Source: Physella acuta (Eukaryota; Mollusca; Gastropoda; Physidae). From it: a stretch of DNA of 64,000 bases. The position numbers were made by a program, and so were the translations under genes. Under the pieces are notes generated by a model that was not told the origin of the DNA, ran no database searches, and saw only the letters and a program-made list of their open reading frames with translations. Numbering within the stretch: the stretch's first letter is position 1; each line of letters begins with the position of its first letter. The stretch spans positions 400,501 to 464,500 of the forward strand of contig NW_026732700.1 of the NCBI RefSeq assembly GCF_028476545.1, given 5' to 3'. Of this stretch, positions 48,152-60,400 are shown piece by piece.

Positions 48152-50351
48152 GAGAAATGTGGAAAAAAAAAGTTTGTAAAAATACAAGCAAAACTCATGT
48201 TTTAAAGTTATAAGCATCTATTGTTCACTTACTTACAGTGGTGTTGTTAAAGAATTAGAATTGACTTTTATTCAGATTCTATTTGATGACTAAAATTCAA
48301 GTAGAGGTTCCAATTATTTATGTTGATGGTGCTGAGGTTTTGTGATGTAAATATTTATGTAAAATAATGTCCAATAATTTCATTCATCAATTCCTACCTT
48401 TATCAATATCATCCTCTCCTCCAATAAATTATTGAATATACTCGTGTTATTTCTGTAGCAGAATTTAAATAATCTATTATTTACAAATGTATGGTATTCA
48501 CTAACATTATGAATCTTGATTTCCACATCAGCTGGTCATTGACTTGTCATGTATGTGTATTGGGATCTGAAGCCTTGTTGATCTGTAACTTGGCCTCAGA
48601 TTGAGCTACAATTTAAGCACCTTTAACTTGAATAGGGTTATTTACTATAGAATGTAGAGAAAAATGAGTCTGCAAAGTGAAGATGCTTTTTCAGCTATTA
48701 TGTAGTAACTATAAAATATCACTTTCTTTCAAGCTAGATGGTGCTGGTCATCTCCTAGCAGTGGACACTAATCGTATGAGCCACATAATCTACAGGTTAA
48801 GAATCTGGCTGTATACCCAGAAAAAAGGTTAACCTTGATGACCTTGTTTCATTTTTTGGATCAGTATTGTTGGATTTCAATCTCATGCAAATTATTTCAC
48901 TTGCTATAGTAATCATAAAAAAAGCTGACTCCATTTATCTTATTTCAAAAGTAAAGTTACCATTTTGAAATGGCAATCCATTGGGCAAAGTAGAATTCAA
49001 CTGTATATCATAGTATATGTGACATGTATGATGGTGGGATAGGTAGATACACTATACCCAACCATCAGAGCTGGGTGATTTCTATGGCATCTAGCCTGAG
49101 ATTGGAAACACTTTTAGGTTAGCAGTTGTAAGCTCTACCACACGACCATGTTGACCCATAAAAACCATGCCTTGCCAGGACACATTAAGATCTTCAAGAT
49201 AGCAGCGCTAACTTAGCTCTGAATAATAAATCACAGAAACACAAGGCATTTAATTTTTAAACTTTTTATTTGCTGAACTTTTTCATCCTGTTTATATAAA
49301 AAATTTCTTCACAGCCTTGAAACCTGTGAAATTGATGTATGATTGAATCAATACAACAAAAATGATACACTACAGAGCAGTAGCATCTGATATATGGCAC
49401 ACCACAAGAAACAGGGAGGGGAAGGGGTAATAACATTCAATTTCATGAACATTAAAGTTTTTTTAACCTGTTACAATGATAATCATTGATACATCAAATG
49501 TTAGGGGCTGAAATCCCAGCTATCAAGCAAAAAAATATTTTAAAAAATTGGCACCCCTGTTAATGAGAAACTAAGTCTTGCGGTGCAGCCGTATGAAATT
49601 GAAATAAGATGCCCTTCCCTTATTAATATGACAAAATTTCAATTCCGAGTTAGCCTAGATTAAGTGTTGTATCAGCTGGCAGGAAGGACCAATCAACTTT
49701 TACAACAATTCCTGAAAATTCTTTTGAGGTTTAAGACAATTTCTAAAAATTCACGTAAAGCTGCTTTTAAAAAATAATTTAAAAAAAAATAAGTTGGTTT
49801 AATAAAGTCTAAATTAACTTTTTTTTATAAAAGTGACAAAAATGAAAGATGAAATGACTTTCCCGGCATTTAACACATTTTTAAAACACAATGATCAAAT
49901 GGTAAAAAATGCCAAATAGGAAAATCATGTAAGATGGCTGCAAAAGCAGAATAAAGTGCATTGGCTTCACAGTTCGTTATTATAAATCATGATTTACAAG
50001 AACCTTTTTTACAGTATTATACAAAAATGTATTGATTAAGCCACCTAACAGTCAAAATATGCTGGATAACTGCACTAAAATAAATAAGCCAATGGCAAAG
50101 GAGCAATTACCAGAGTGTCAGCAAGTGGAATATTATAAAAAGCTTTGGATGATACGCCTAGTTTTGTGTAGGAGTAGGCATAAGGTCTAAAATGTAACAA
50201 TCAACTGGGGAAAATTAAACAAATTGTTGATTGCAACAAGACCTATCTTAAAGATGTAGTAAGAGCCTGGCTTCAAACTGTGAACAGAAACTACAACAGT
50301 TATGAACGGTGTACTTGCTGGGTTAATGCCTAAAGGGTGCATCCAAAAAAT
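46990..50351. other. Convergent region between FYCO1 and the bZIP gene
   Basis: No coding exon recognised. It must hold the 3' UTRs of both genes, plus a (TA)n run at 48114-48149 and a SINE at 48950-49155. Short ORFs here have no recognisable similarity. Confidence 0.6.
48950..49155 (-). repeat. tRNA-derived SINE, diverged copy
   Basis: The minus strand reads a tRNA-like head (ATGGTCGTGTGGTAGAGC, ACTGCTAACCTAAAAG) close to that of 18257-18478. AATCACCCAGCTCTGATGG and a diverged body follow. Confidence 0.65.
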
Positions 50352-51446
50352 TTATTTCCCTGTCATCTTAGCTACTAGCTGAGCTTTCAGTTCTTGAGCT
50401 AGCTTCTCCAGCTCACTAATTTTCAACCTAAGTTTTTCATTCGCAGCTATTAGCTCTTCTGCTTCTTGGTCCATGTCTGCTATTTTTTGTTTGCGTTGTT
50501 CCCGAGATCTTTTAGAAGCCACATTATTTTTCATTCTCCTCACTGATTGTTTATCAGGTTCGTCTCCTTCAACCACCAAACTAGCATCTTGGGTTTCTGC
50601 AGTCTCAACAGTGCTATCTACACATTTCTTTTTTACTTTGGATGAATAGTCGTGGTCTAGCTGTGAATCTGATGTTGATCCACTCCTGGCTGGGGCCATA
50701 ATTTCGAACATACTTGTTTTGAGAACTGCAGTACTGCCTAGCTTTCGTTTTCTATTACCAGATTTTTCTTTTTGTTCAGGTAATGTTTTACTGGTTGAGG
50801 CAGTAATCTTAAAATGTGGATCATTGCTAGAATTTGTGGTATCAAATGTTTCAGGGCACAATATTGAAACATTTGATTCCAAGACAGGTCTTTCAGTATC
50901 GGCTGTAACTTGAATGTTATCATCAAACAGAGAGTCCTAAGAGATAAAAGAAAAAAAAAAGTTAACATTTTCTTAACCGAAGTTTAGACTAAAATATTTA
51001 CAAATATTCTTGTCAAGAAACAAAACTGGATTACTTAAAGTTAACAAAGTTAAAAACAACAAATGAAAAAAAAAACCCCACAAACAGATCAGTAGTGTAG
51101 TGAACTAGGTTATTTATCCCTTCTAAATATGGAGGGATGTTGATAAATAACATACCTGAATATGCAAATATTCAACTTTTAAATATTAATAAGCACAATT
51201 GCCCTGTTCTTTCATTAAAATAACTTCACTGAAACATTAACTTTCTTTTTAAAATTAATAACAAAATGTGTTTCATTTTAAATGTATGGTATATGAAAAT
51301 ATTTTACTCACTTCCATCAAAAATCTATCCAAGTTAACAAATGCATCCAAGCCGTCATCAGCCAATGGGTCAGTTTCAAGGTCAGCAAGAGGGTCTAAGA
51401 GATCCCAGTTGTCCATGTCATAAGGCTGGTCGCATTCCAGCTTCAT
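50352..51446 (-). CDS. bZIP transcription factor (PAR/C/EBP-like basic region)
   Basis: Two coding exons are supported: 51586-51312 and 50936-50352 (stop at 50352-50354). The first in-frame ATG is at 51446, giving about 239 residues. The N-terminal half is acidic (LLDPLADLETDPLADDG), suggesting an activation domain. The C-terminus holds the bZIP: basic region RRMKNNVASKRSREQRKQK, then a leucine zipper with heptad-spaced L/I residues ending LVAKMTGK. The NNxASxRSR pattern is closest in my memory to PAR/CES-2 and C/EBP-type factors, not ATF4, XBP1 or CREB; the subfamily is uncertain. A further exon lies upstream (52842-52483), but its long ORF is in another frame, so the true N-terminus or a non-AUG start in that exon cannot be excluded. 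Confidence 0.8.
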
Positions 51447-52482
51447 AACAGGATTTAAATTATCATCAATGCTATACAGGGTATTGGCATTTGGTGTAGA
51501 AATGTGCTGATCCTGCAGAAAAAGCCCACTGTCGATGTCAGCCGGAAGATTTAAGCTGGTGACATCAAGGACGCCACCAGCAATGCCTAGACAGAAAAAA
51601 ATATTACATAAATGCCTGTCTTTTAAAAAATGTATTTCATTTTGAAAAAGTATCACTTGAAGCTGGCATCATTCAGCTAGTTTCATACATCCAAGTCAAT
51701 GTGCTAGATTTTTTTCAAGTTAATTCAGCTTTTAAAAATGCCAAAGACAAATCCATAATTAATAATCCAGGTTAAACAATATTGAAGTAGGCTTACTAAG
51801 TAAATAATTTCAGTCAATAAGAAATCTTTGCAGCAACAGAAATATGAACTCACAACGCTGAGTTTTTGAACTATAAAATACTACACCATAATTTTATGGA
51901 ATTTGGTTTCTTTTTTACAGGTATCAATGTTCCTTTTTATTTAAGGAAAAAAAGTTGGTGACAGAAGAGACTTTACTTAATAACTTCACATATTACTTTG
52001 AGAGTAAACAGCCTTTTTATGTACTAAGTCCATTGTTACTAATGTTAGCTATGCAAAATTTGTTAAAGATTTTATGTAGGCCTACTTAAAGCATTTTGGA
52101 ATTGTATGTCTATCCCCGAGTATTTAAAAAGTGTTGATCTAGATCAGTCAATGCATATTTATTATTGTATAAGAAGACATGGTTAACCATTGCTGCAGGT
52201 GGTGTAACAGTATTTGTAAGCTGCTATTTTTAGTAAATGTGGGCTAAAGAAAAATCCTAAAAATAGCACATTGCTAATCCATAAACTTGGACCAAACATA
52301 ATAATCACATAATGTGTAACACATCAGTTTACTTCTATTACATTCTAAATCTAAAATATAGACCCATTTACACCAAAACGGATAATGAATAATATAATGT
52401 AATAAAATAGACCAATGGTGAATGCGGCTGGTGTAGGCCTAGATTTTTTTCTACTATTTTTAATGAGTCCCTGAAAGATTAC

Positions 52483-52842
52483 CTGTGTCAAATAGGCCAC
52501 ATGTCTTCTGAGGCGAACGTGGGGAAGTGCTGGATATCAGAGGAGCCTGCCGTTCCAGAACTCACTTTGATATCCAGCAAATCAACTAGCTCGTCGAGGG
52601 TTTGTGGTATTCCGCCCTCTTCGTCATAGAAGCTAAATATTTCGTCAGCTTCCATCATTCTGTCAACACCAGTAGTCGCCTCTGCGGTAGCCGTGGCAGT
52701 ATAAGATCTAGTTTTCTGTATTTCACTGAAAACTGCTGCTCTATTTAGATCCAGTGTGTGAAAGTGGCAAGGCTGATCAACAAATTCTAACTCCGACAGA
52801 TTAGTCGCCACGGCTTCGCTGGCTTTCCTACCCCAACACTTT
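52483..52842 (-). other. Upstream exon of the bZIP gene carrying a 56-codon ORF
   Basis: An AAACAG acceptor precedes 52842 and a CAG/GTAATC donor follows 52483. The longest ORF starts with two ATGs in good context (52658 and 52655; A at -3) and reads MMEADEIFSFYDEEGG..., acidic and leucine-rich. It stops with TGA at 52488-52490, five bases before the donor. Joining this exon to 51586 continues the main bZIP frame only in the +1 frame, which has no ATG here. I interpret the ORF as an upstream ORF, or as part of an isoform using another donor; both are inference. Confidence 0.6.
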
Positions 52843-54104
52843 CTGTTTAAAAAGCAGGAAACAAACACAAAAATTGAAAATTGGTAGAAGAAAGGTTCTC
52901 GTCTAAAGTTACTGAACATGATGCATACAACATGGGGACACACATAGATCAATAGAAATAAAGGCATAAATAATATTTTTAATACAATAATATTTTAGTC
53001 TTACTGTTTACTTCTCTGATGTTACACCCTTCCTGGTCCTCTAGTATTCTGGTCGTCTACGTTGCTAACTTATGGTGCAATACTTTTCTAAATATAGAAA
53101 GTGATGAAGTAAACAACCAATCAAATGTAAAGATTGTATCCTTGAAACTATTTTTAACTATAACACAGTTGGGTACTGTGTTTTCATTTTCCTAGTGTAA
53201 TCAATTTCAGAATTGTTAAATTTTGATTTTAATAGTTTAAATCCATAACACAAAGACCATATTGAAGTGTGCACTGAAAATAGTCACACATATTACAATG
53301 TTTTAAGCCTGCCTACCAGCAAAGAGAAATATTTTATTAAAACAAACCTTAACGTAACCGTCATCGAAATAGCAGTTCATTGAACAGCCTAGACTCGCAC
53401 CGCGGTGTTGAAAACGTTTGCTATTGGATGTTTCTGTTATTGTTAAAGGCCTAGATCTATGTCTTGTATGAATGATACAGATAAGCCTACGAATGAATTA
53501 AAAATAAAAACCTATTCAGCATTTTCAGCTTCTTTGACTCAATTTATAATAACTGTTTTTGTTTTAAATATAATTTATTGAAGGAATAAATAGACTACAT
53601 TTTTTAGTTGAAGTGTGACCATGTTCCACCAATCAAATTTCTAAAGCCTGCTAAATCTCAGAAAACAACATCCGGGGCCTCTGTAAAATAATACGCCATA
53701 TTGTTCCACCATCAACAATTGTGTTAACGTTGTACAGTTTACATTTTCATAGAACAACAATTATATTGATGTCTTATTTGGTGCTAAAGCCAAGCTTTTG
53801 CATCGCAGTTTCGCTTTTTCATATAATGGATTGGCCGACTAGTAGATCTAAATACCTTTTGTTGACTTAAACGATATGCAATTTTGTGCAGACTGTGAGT
53901 GAAGTGTACGAGATTTTGCTTGTTTTTTTTTTGTTTTTTTAGTCCTGCTTGCTGTTTTTTTTAATTATTTCAATACATCTAGTCTATAAATGTAGATCAT
54001 CTATGGATCTAGATATCAAGATCTATTTACTAAATACTTTTTAGATCTATAAAACATTTGTAAGCGTATTTAGGCTCCAGCCAAGTAGTTCTCTAGTTCT
54101 AGAG
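52843..54104. other. Upstream region of the bZIP gene
   Basis: Likely contains the bZIP promoter and first exon, but no motif fixes a start. No other gene seen. AT-rich with AGATCT words near 53990-54050. Confidence 0.5.
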
Positions 54105-56671
54105 CAGGGGTGGGCAATTGTTTTGGCTCGAGGGCCACTTTGTGGTAGCCGGAGGGGGCGCTGTGTTTAAAATGATTGTATACTTTAGTTAACATGAAAA
54201 TTCGAAAAAGGCGGCAGGAATCATATTATAGGTGAGATAATCCAGGAGAGGAACCAGACGTTATTATTCACCAGTCAGACTAAATCTTGACTTATGCAAT
54301 TGAATTAGGTTGAATTATGGATTTTTTAAAATAAAATATTCTGTTATTTCAAATACACCATTAACTTCCTTACCCCTTAAGAGAACATTTGACACCACAT
54401 TTAAATATCTAGCTTACTCGGTTGACGAGAAAAGAGAGAATTTGAAATTTTTCCGATATTGGAAAATGAAAGACAAAACCGCGTTTTATCCCCTCGACCG
54501 GCATAACATTACGTCGTGGACTTGTGTCCACGAGCTTTTAATTCCCGCCATGGTAATTGCGTCAGCTTAGGTTATTTACTCACCGGAAAATAACAAAAAG
54601 CAACTGGTTGATAATAAAACTAGATCTAGTTATTTTATTATTTATTAAATTCTACTCTACATGTTATTCATACCATTTTATGAAGTAATGAACACCTGCA
54701 TAAATCAAATGACCATAATAAATATTTTTATTTCAAATAATAAATATGCATAAAATAATATGATAGTAATTGCTAAGATAGTTTATAAATACAAATACAT
54801 TTTACACTCAATCACATTATATTGAGTCAACAGTGTGGCAGCTGAGGTTCATACATGGTATTAGTGTCCCCTTTTTTTTTACATTACATTTTTTTTCATC
54901 TTGAAAACATGACGTATGTGATTTTTTTTTAAAAATAAAATCTCCAAACATCGTCACTCGCGTGATTGCTTGCTTATGTTTACTATCCTGTGGATGAAAA
55001 ATCCCACCACGGTCGCGGGGTCACCGTGACCTATACTACACGTCATAGAATGAACACGCGTACACGAGATGGTCGGTGTCTTCACTTTTCTCTCTCTTCC
55101 CCCCCCCCCTTTTTCAAGCGAATTGAATAACAGACCTACTTCCCTACTTCTGGTCATTTTTTTTTTAAAGTTCGGTCATTTTTTTTAAAGTTCACATATC
55201 AGGCATGCTAGACAGCCAGCTGTATAAAAAAAAATTTAACTAGATCTACGTCTAGCTTAAAAAAATAAATAAATAAACGCTTAAAATGCCCGTAAACAGA
55301 TTATTTAGTGCCAAAAAAAAAAAGGCAGCTGAACGAGCATTTTTTTAAAAAATACGCAGCAATGAAAAGGGCTAACGGCCGATCAATTAAGTCTAAAAAT
55401 CGCCCGTAATTAGGCCTAGCTCTGAAAAAGGCCACTGAACGAGCATCACTGATTATATAAACGAATAGGCCACGCAGCTTTGACGAGGTTAACCACCGGT
55501 CACAAATGCAGCAACTGTCGGCCCACAGTGAAGAAAAAATCAATATACTAATAAAATTACTAATACAACAATAATGTCCATAATTTTACTTTTTCCACAC
55601 ATGCTACAATTGAATTATAATTAAAATACTAGACTTAACAGTTCATTCCGTAAAAAACAAAAACTAGTTGTTTCAGTCTGGCAACTAGCGTAGCAATGAC
55701 GTCATGATACTAAAAATAGCGGATAGAAATGTCAGCGTGGGTACCCCATTTTGGGATAAGATTTTGGAAACCAGAATCAATAATAATGTAAATATACAAG
55801 GTAAATATCTCAATTATATATTAATTTAGAGGAGGTCGGGCCGTTTTTCCCGGAGGTCGGTCGTTTTTAGCGGCGGTTCAGTTTTTACGGAGAGCGCTCC
55901 ACTAGAAATCCTCTCATTATTTACAACAACAAATCTCTCGATTTTTTCTGGCATTCTAAGGCATATTATCCATTTTATTAGCATTCTGCATTAAAATAAT
56001 GATGAGAATTTGCGAGATTAACAGTTTTTTCATTTGTCGTGGATGGGACCCCTAAAATAAACGTAAAAACCGTCTAAAAACGACGCGTGACGTTTCAGGG
56101 TCAGAGGTCAATCCAGCCATCTAAGCAACGCGCCTGACTAATTGAATTGATTTCAATCATGAATCATCCCTCCCTAATAAACTTTTAATAAAGGGAATCT
56201 GCGAAACTTGCCTTCACCTGCTTGCCTTGCAAATAGTTTTGCATTGAACACAATGAAACATTTTCAAATTTTCTTCTCACATCAGGACACAATACGCTTG
56301 CACACTCAACCATGCACTGCTTAACAAACTCGCCATCCCAAAAAGGTTTGGTGCTTAACAAACTCGTCATCCCAAAAAGGCTTGTTGCGTTTGCAAGGTT
56401 TTACGGCTACCATGAAACTACCAGAGAAATATTTGTGTCCATTCTTCATTAAACACACAGGATTCATCACCAATTATTCGCTTTTTTGGAAGTTTTTAAA
56501 TTGTACTGATGCATAGACAAAACTCAAATAAACTGTCAAATGGAATAATGCATATTTTCACTGCCTGCACATTGACATAGCCGCACTAATGGGAAAAAAA
56601 TGAGACAAACTTTCTGTCGCGGACAAGAAGCAAATCTCAGTTCAAGGCGGGCCGCACTTTGCCCACCCCTG
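54105..56671 (-). mobile_element. Decayed hAT DNA transposon
   Basis: Terminal inverted repeats CAGGGGTGGGCAATTG...GAGGGCCACTTTG and GGGCCGCACTTTGCCCACCCCTG, with flanks TTCTAGAG (54097-54104) and ATTTAGAG (56672-56679), an 8-bp duplication with two mismatches. On the minus strand, 56370-56185 encodes FWDGEFVKQCMVECASVLCP and RRKFENVSLC, similar to the N-terminal region of hAT/GTF2IRD2-type transposases. The rest of the transposase is broken, and a dispersed repeat (54940-55165) is nested inside. Confidence 0.82.
54940..55165. repeat. Dispersed repeat, copy B
   Basis: Reverse-complement match to 12585-12835, inserted within the hAT element. Confidence 0.65.
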
Positions 56672-57382
56672 ATTTAGAGAGTACCTTACAATCTGCCAAC
56701 ACAGATCGAGCAAAAAAAAAAATGGAAGCCTGATTTAGAGTCTCATAGTTTTTCTCACTAAATCTAAAATTTACTCAGTTATCAAATTAAAAAACACTGT
56801 TTAGGCCTAATTATTTATTGTGCTTTCAAATTTGCAAACGCCTAATTGATTTCATGAATTTTAATTAGGCTAATTATATTATTTTCACTGGTCTTCAATG
56901 ATAGACTTTTATTAGGCTAACTAATGCTTACATTATTAAGATTTAAGATTCCTGATAAATTAAATATTAGCATTGGGTCTAGGCTTACATTAGTAAAAGA
57001 AGGACGCATGGACTAGGACATGTGTGCTGTGCTCGCCTTGTGGTGGGCGATGCTTCTCTCACTGACAAAACATTAGTTAGGCCTCTTTTTTCTCTAAGAA
57101 GGTCGGTTACATCTCTGATATACTATCTTTGGCTTATAGTTAATAATCTTTATTAGAAATAAAAAAAAGTGCCTCAGAATTATTATAACTGTATAGTATT
57201 GTATGCTGTTTTCTACTCAACTATGAAATGGCATAGTTAAGTCAGGATTTTGAATTATGTGTAATTTATTGAATGATTACTTTTGGAAATCTTTTTCTTT
57301 TTAATTAAGGCATGATCAGCTTACTTTTAATTGTTAAAGCTTGTTCTTATCAAACTATTTCTATTTTGTTTTTCTTTTTCAG
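56672..57382. other. Upstream of ACVR2 coding start, no gene recognised
   Basis: AT-rich, mostly intron or promoter sequence of ACVR2. A pyrimidine-rich acceptor (TTTTTCTTTTTCAG) at its end shows that at least one untranslated exon lies further upstream. Confidence 0.5.
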
Positions 57383-57443
57383 ATGAAGTTATCCTAAACA
57401 AACTGCCTTTTAGTAAATGGTAGTTTGTATTTGCTAATACAAG

Positions 57444-60400
57444 ATGTTGTTTGTCAATTCCTACTTTGTAAACTGTAACTGGATGTTGCTGTCATTAGTA
57501 ATTCTTCTTGGCATCTCACCATATTGTTGTAAGTGCTTCTTCTTAATATGAGATTTCAAGCTGTTTTTTTATGATGCATAATAATCAATTTATGCATATT
57601 ATTATTATTTATTATCGCCCTATTTTATTTATTTAAAACATTATTTTATAATACCCCGTTGATTTCATGAAATGAATTAAAAATTGTTAAAAGGAATAGG
57701 CTATAGATAGGTCATTATGGAATAGAAATAAGCACAGCTAATTTTTAAAACAGAACAAGTTGATTAAAATGTTTAGCACACAAAATTTTAATCTGATAAT
57801 GATTTTTTATTTTTAGCTTCAAAATTCCATAAAGGAACTACCAAATGTGAAAAATATGATCGTGAGCAGTGTCTGGCAGGCACTGGTCCCTGTACACCAA
57901 CAATAGAGGAATGTGCCAATACTACAGCCAGCAACAAGGCTTCAGTAGATGATCCATATAACTACATGCTTTGCTTTGCTTCATGGCTGCCAGTCAACAC
58001 TTCTGCGGAAGTAATACCAATTAAAAAGGGCTGCTGGATGAATGATGAAAAGTAACTAAAAAGCATTTGTTATATTTTAAAGATTTTTCAGTTCCACTTA
58101 TATTAGATATTAGCAGGGTTGCCACTTTTCTGGGATATGCCGGATTTCTGAATTTGAGAATAATATTGTTTATCCCTTTCTGGATTTGCAAGATTTGTGT
58201 TTTAAAATTTCCATGTTTGCAGTTGGAAAAAAATTAAAATTGTTTCAAGCTTGAAAGTTTTGGCATTCTAGAAATTATCATCATGACTCCCGCTTATGGT
58301 CCTTTCTGCCTTTCACACACATGTAAATGGCACAATATCAACTGCTGTGTAAACCTAGGATTATCACAATCACTATGTCGCCTTTGTCTACCCTACATCA
58401 CCTGGACATTTTGGTCACTGTGACCGTAGATTACTCTTGTAGGTTTATCCTAACTTACCGTGACCTCACATTATAGTGTACTGTTGGCTTTAGATCTGAA
58501 ACTATTAATGTTATGCAATTAACTAAACAAAATAGGATAGCCTGCTATGATTTAGTCCAGGGTTATAGTTCAGACCTACTGCCAAATTTTGAAGATATTT
58601 CTATACATTTCTGTAATACAGTAGAAGAAAAGTGTGACTACTTACACTATAAAACAAAGTATTAGTAACATAAGCCATTGTTTTATATTGTGTTTTATGT
58701 GCATGTGGGGGGGGGGGTCTAGATTATCATTAACATTCTTGGGTACAGGGTTCGTACGCTGTCTGGAAAGTCTGGAAAAAGTCTTGAATTTAGAAAAGTG
58801 AATTTAAGACTTAAAAAAGTCTGGAAAATCGCTAGTTTTTGGGCTGGATTTTTTAAAAGTCTGGAAAAAGTCTGGAATCCAGTTTTAGAAACAAAACTTC
58901 GAAGTCCATATTTTCCAAGTTAAAAAATTGCTATTTTTAGGTGAAATTACTCCAATTTTTTCCCCGCGCTTTTGCGCGGGTTTACACTGTTGTGACTTTT
59001 TTCGCTGGTTCGCAGAAAAAAAAACGGATGCTCAGTTGCTACGTCATTGGAAGAGGAGGGGAAGGGAGGGAAGAGATATTTTGTGTTGCGACTGACCGTG
59101 TGAATGTGTTACAAGTATTTAAAATTAAATTTAATGAAAGAATGATCGCCTTCAGAATTGTTAGGCTCTCGATTTTACCCGCTATTTTTCATTTTTTAAG
59201 TTTGCACGCAGACAGTCATAACAAAAAAATGATGTGGGAGGTGTATGAATGGTAGTTTAGATATAATGTATTTGTCTCTGAGGGTCATCCGTTTATGACA
59301 TCCACAAATTTTTCGGATTTTAACCCCCCCCTCCCCCCCCCCCCACCTTCCACACGCGTTCACTTACTTTGGGTTAATATTAACATTTATAAGATTAATA
59401 AGTCGCGAGGCCTCCTTGGGTTCATACCCGTATTTCTGTTTGCTTCAGCTGTCGCTTACCAAAGACGTACTAATTTTATTTAGGAGTCGTCCATAAATGA
59501 CGTCACACTCAGAAAAGTCGGGAGGAGGGTTTTATAAAGTGTGACAACATGCTCTTGCAATAATGTTAGGGTGATATAAATACAGTGTTTTGTTTACACG
59601 CTGGGATGGTTTTTAAAACACAAGCATAGATTTCAATGCTGACGATTAAAGCTAGACTACCCCGCCCCTCCTTGTAACTACGGTCACTTGTGTGAACTCA
59701 CCGTGACCCCAAGTTTGTAGTTGGTACTGCTTGGTAAGGAGGGTGGGGGGTATAAGTCACATCTCAGTTCATGTTATGACGTATTAAACAGGCATACTGA
59801 AGCCTAGACTACTATGACCTCACAATGACCCCTTCACCGTGTCTTGTGGTTGTGGGGGGAAGGGGGGAGGAGGATACCGGCAATTTTTTTTTATTGCAGA
59901 CCCGTTCCTCAGCTATAAGTAGTATAAGTGTATAAGCATAAACAGTGAGTGATGTGGTTACAGCCTGCAGAATGTTTTTTTTTTTTTTTTTGCTCCAATT
60001 TTTTCTTTACAAGTAGCCTATATTAGGCTACTTAACAAGAGCAGACCTAAATTAATACATTACGTTAGTATTCTTTAAAGTAATTAACTCTCACTATTAT
60101 GCAATACCATTTTAATAATAGTTTAATTGAAAACATAAGCATTTTGATCATGAACAGATTAATAAGTCTAATGTTTAAAACAAAATAGCTGCATCATTTT
60201 AATCAATTATTTTAATTGTTAAAACTTTAGGTGGAGTTGAGTAGGCAAACTTAGAAAAGTGATTTTCTGTCAATTTGGCTAGAGAAAGTTCAATATAATT
60301 ATATCTCAACTGCCTAAAATAAATGTCAATTTAGTACAAGTAATTATGAGAGTACAAATGGTGCATCATTTTATAAATTATTCGCGAACACATTATCTGT

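Noticed and set aside
50352-52842. XBP1 with non-conventional mRNA splicing
   Set aside because: The basic region (NNVASKRSRE) is not XBP1-like and I saw no paired IRE1-type stem-loops in the bZIP exon.
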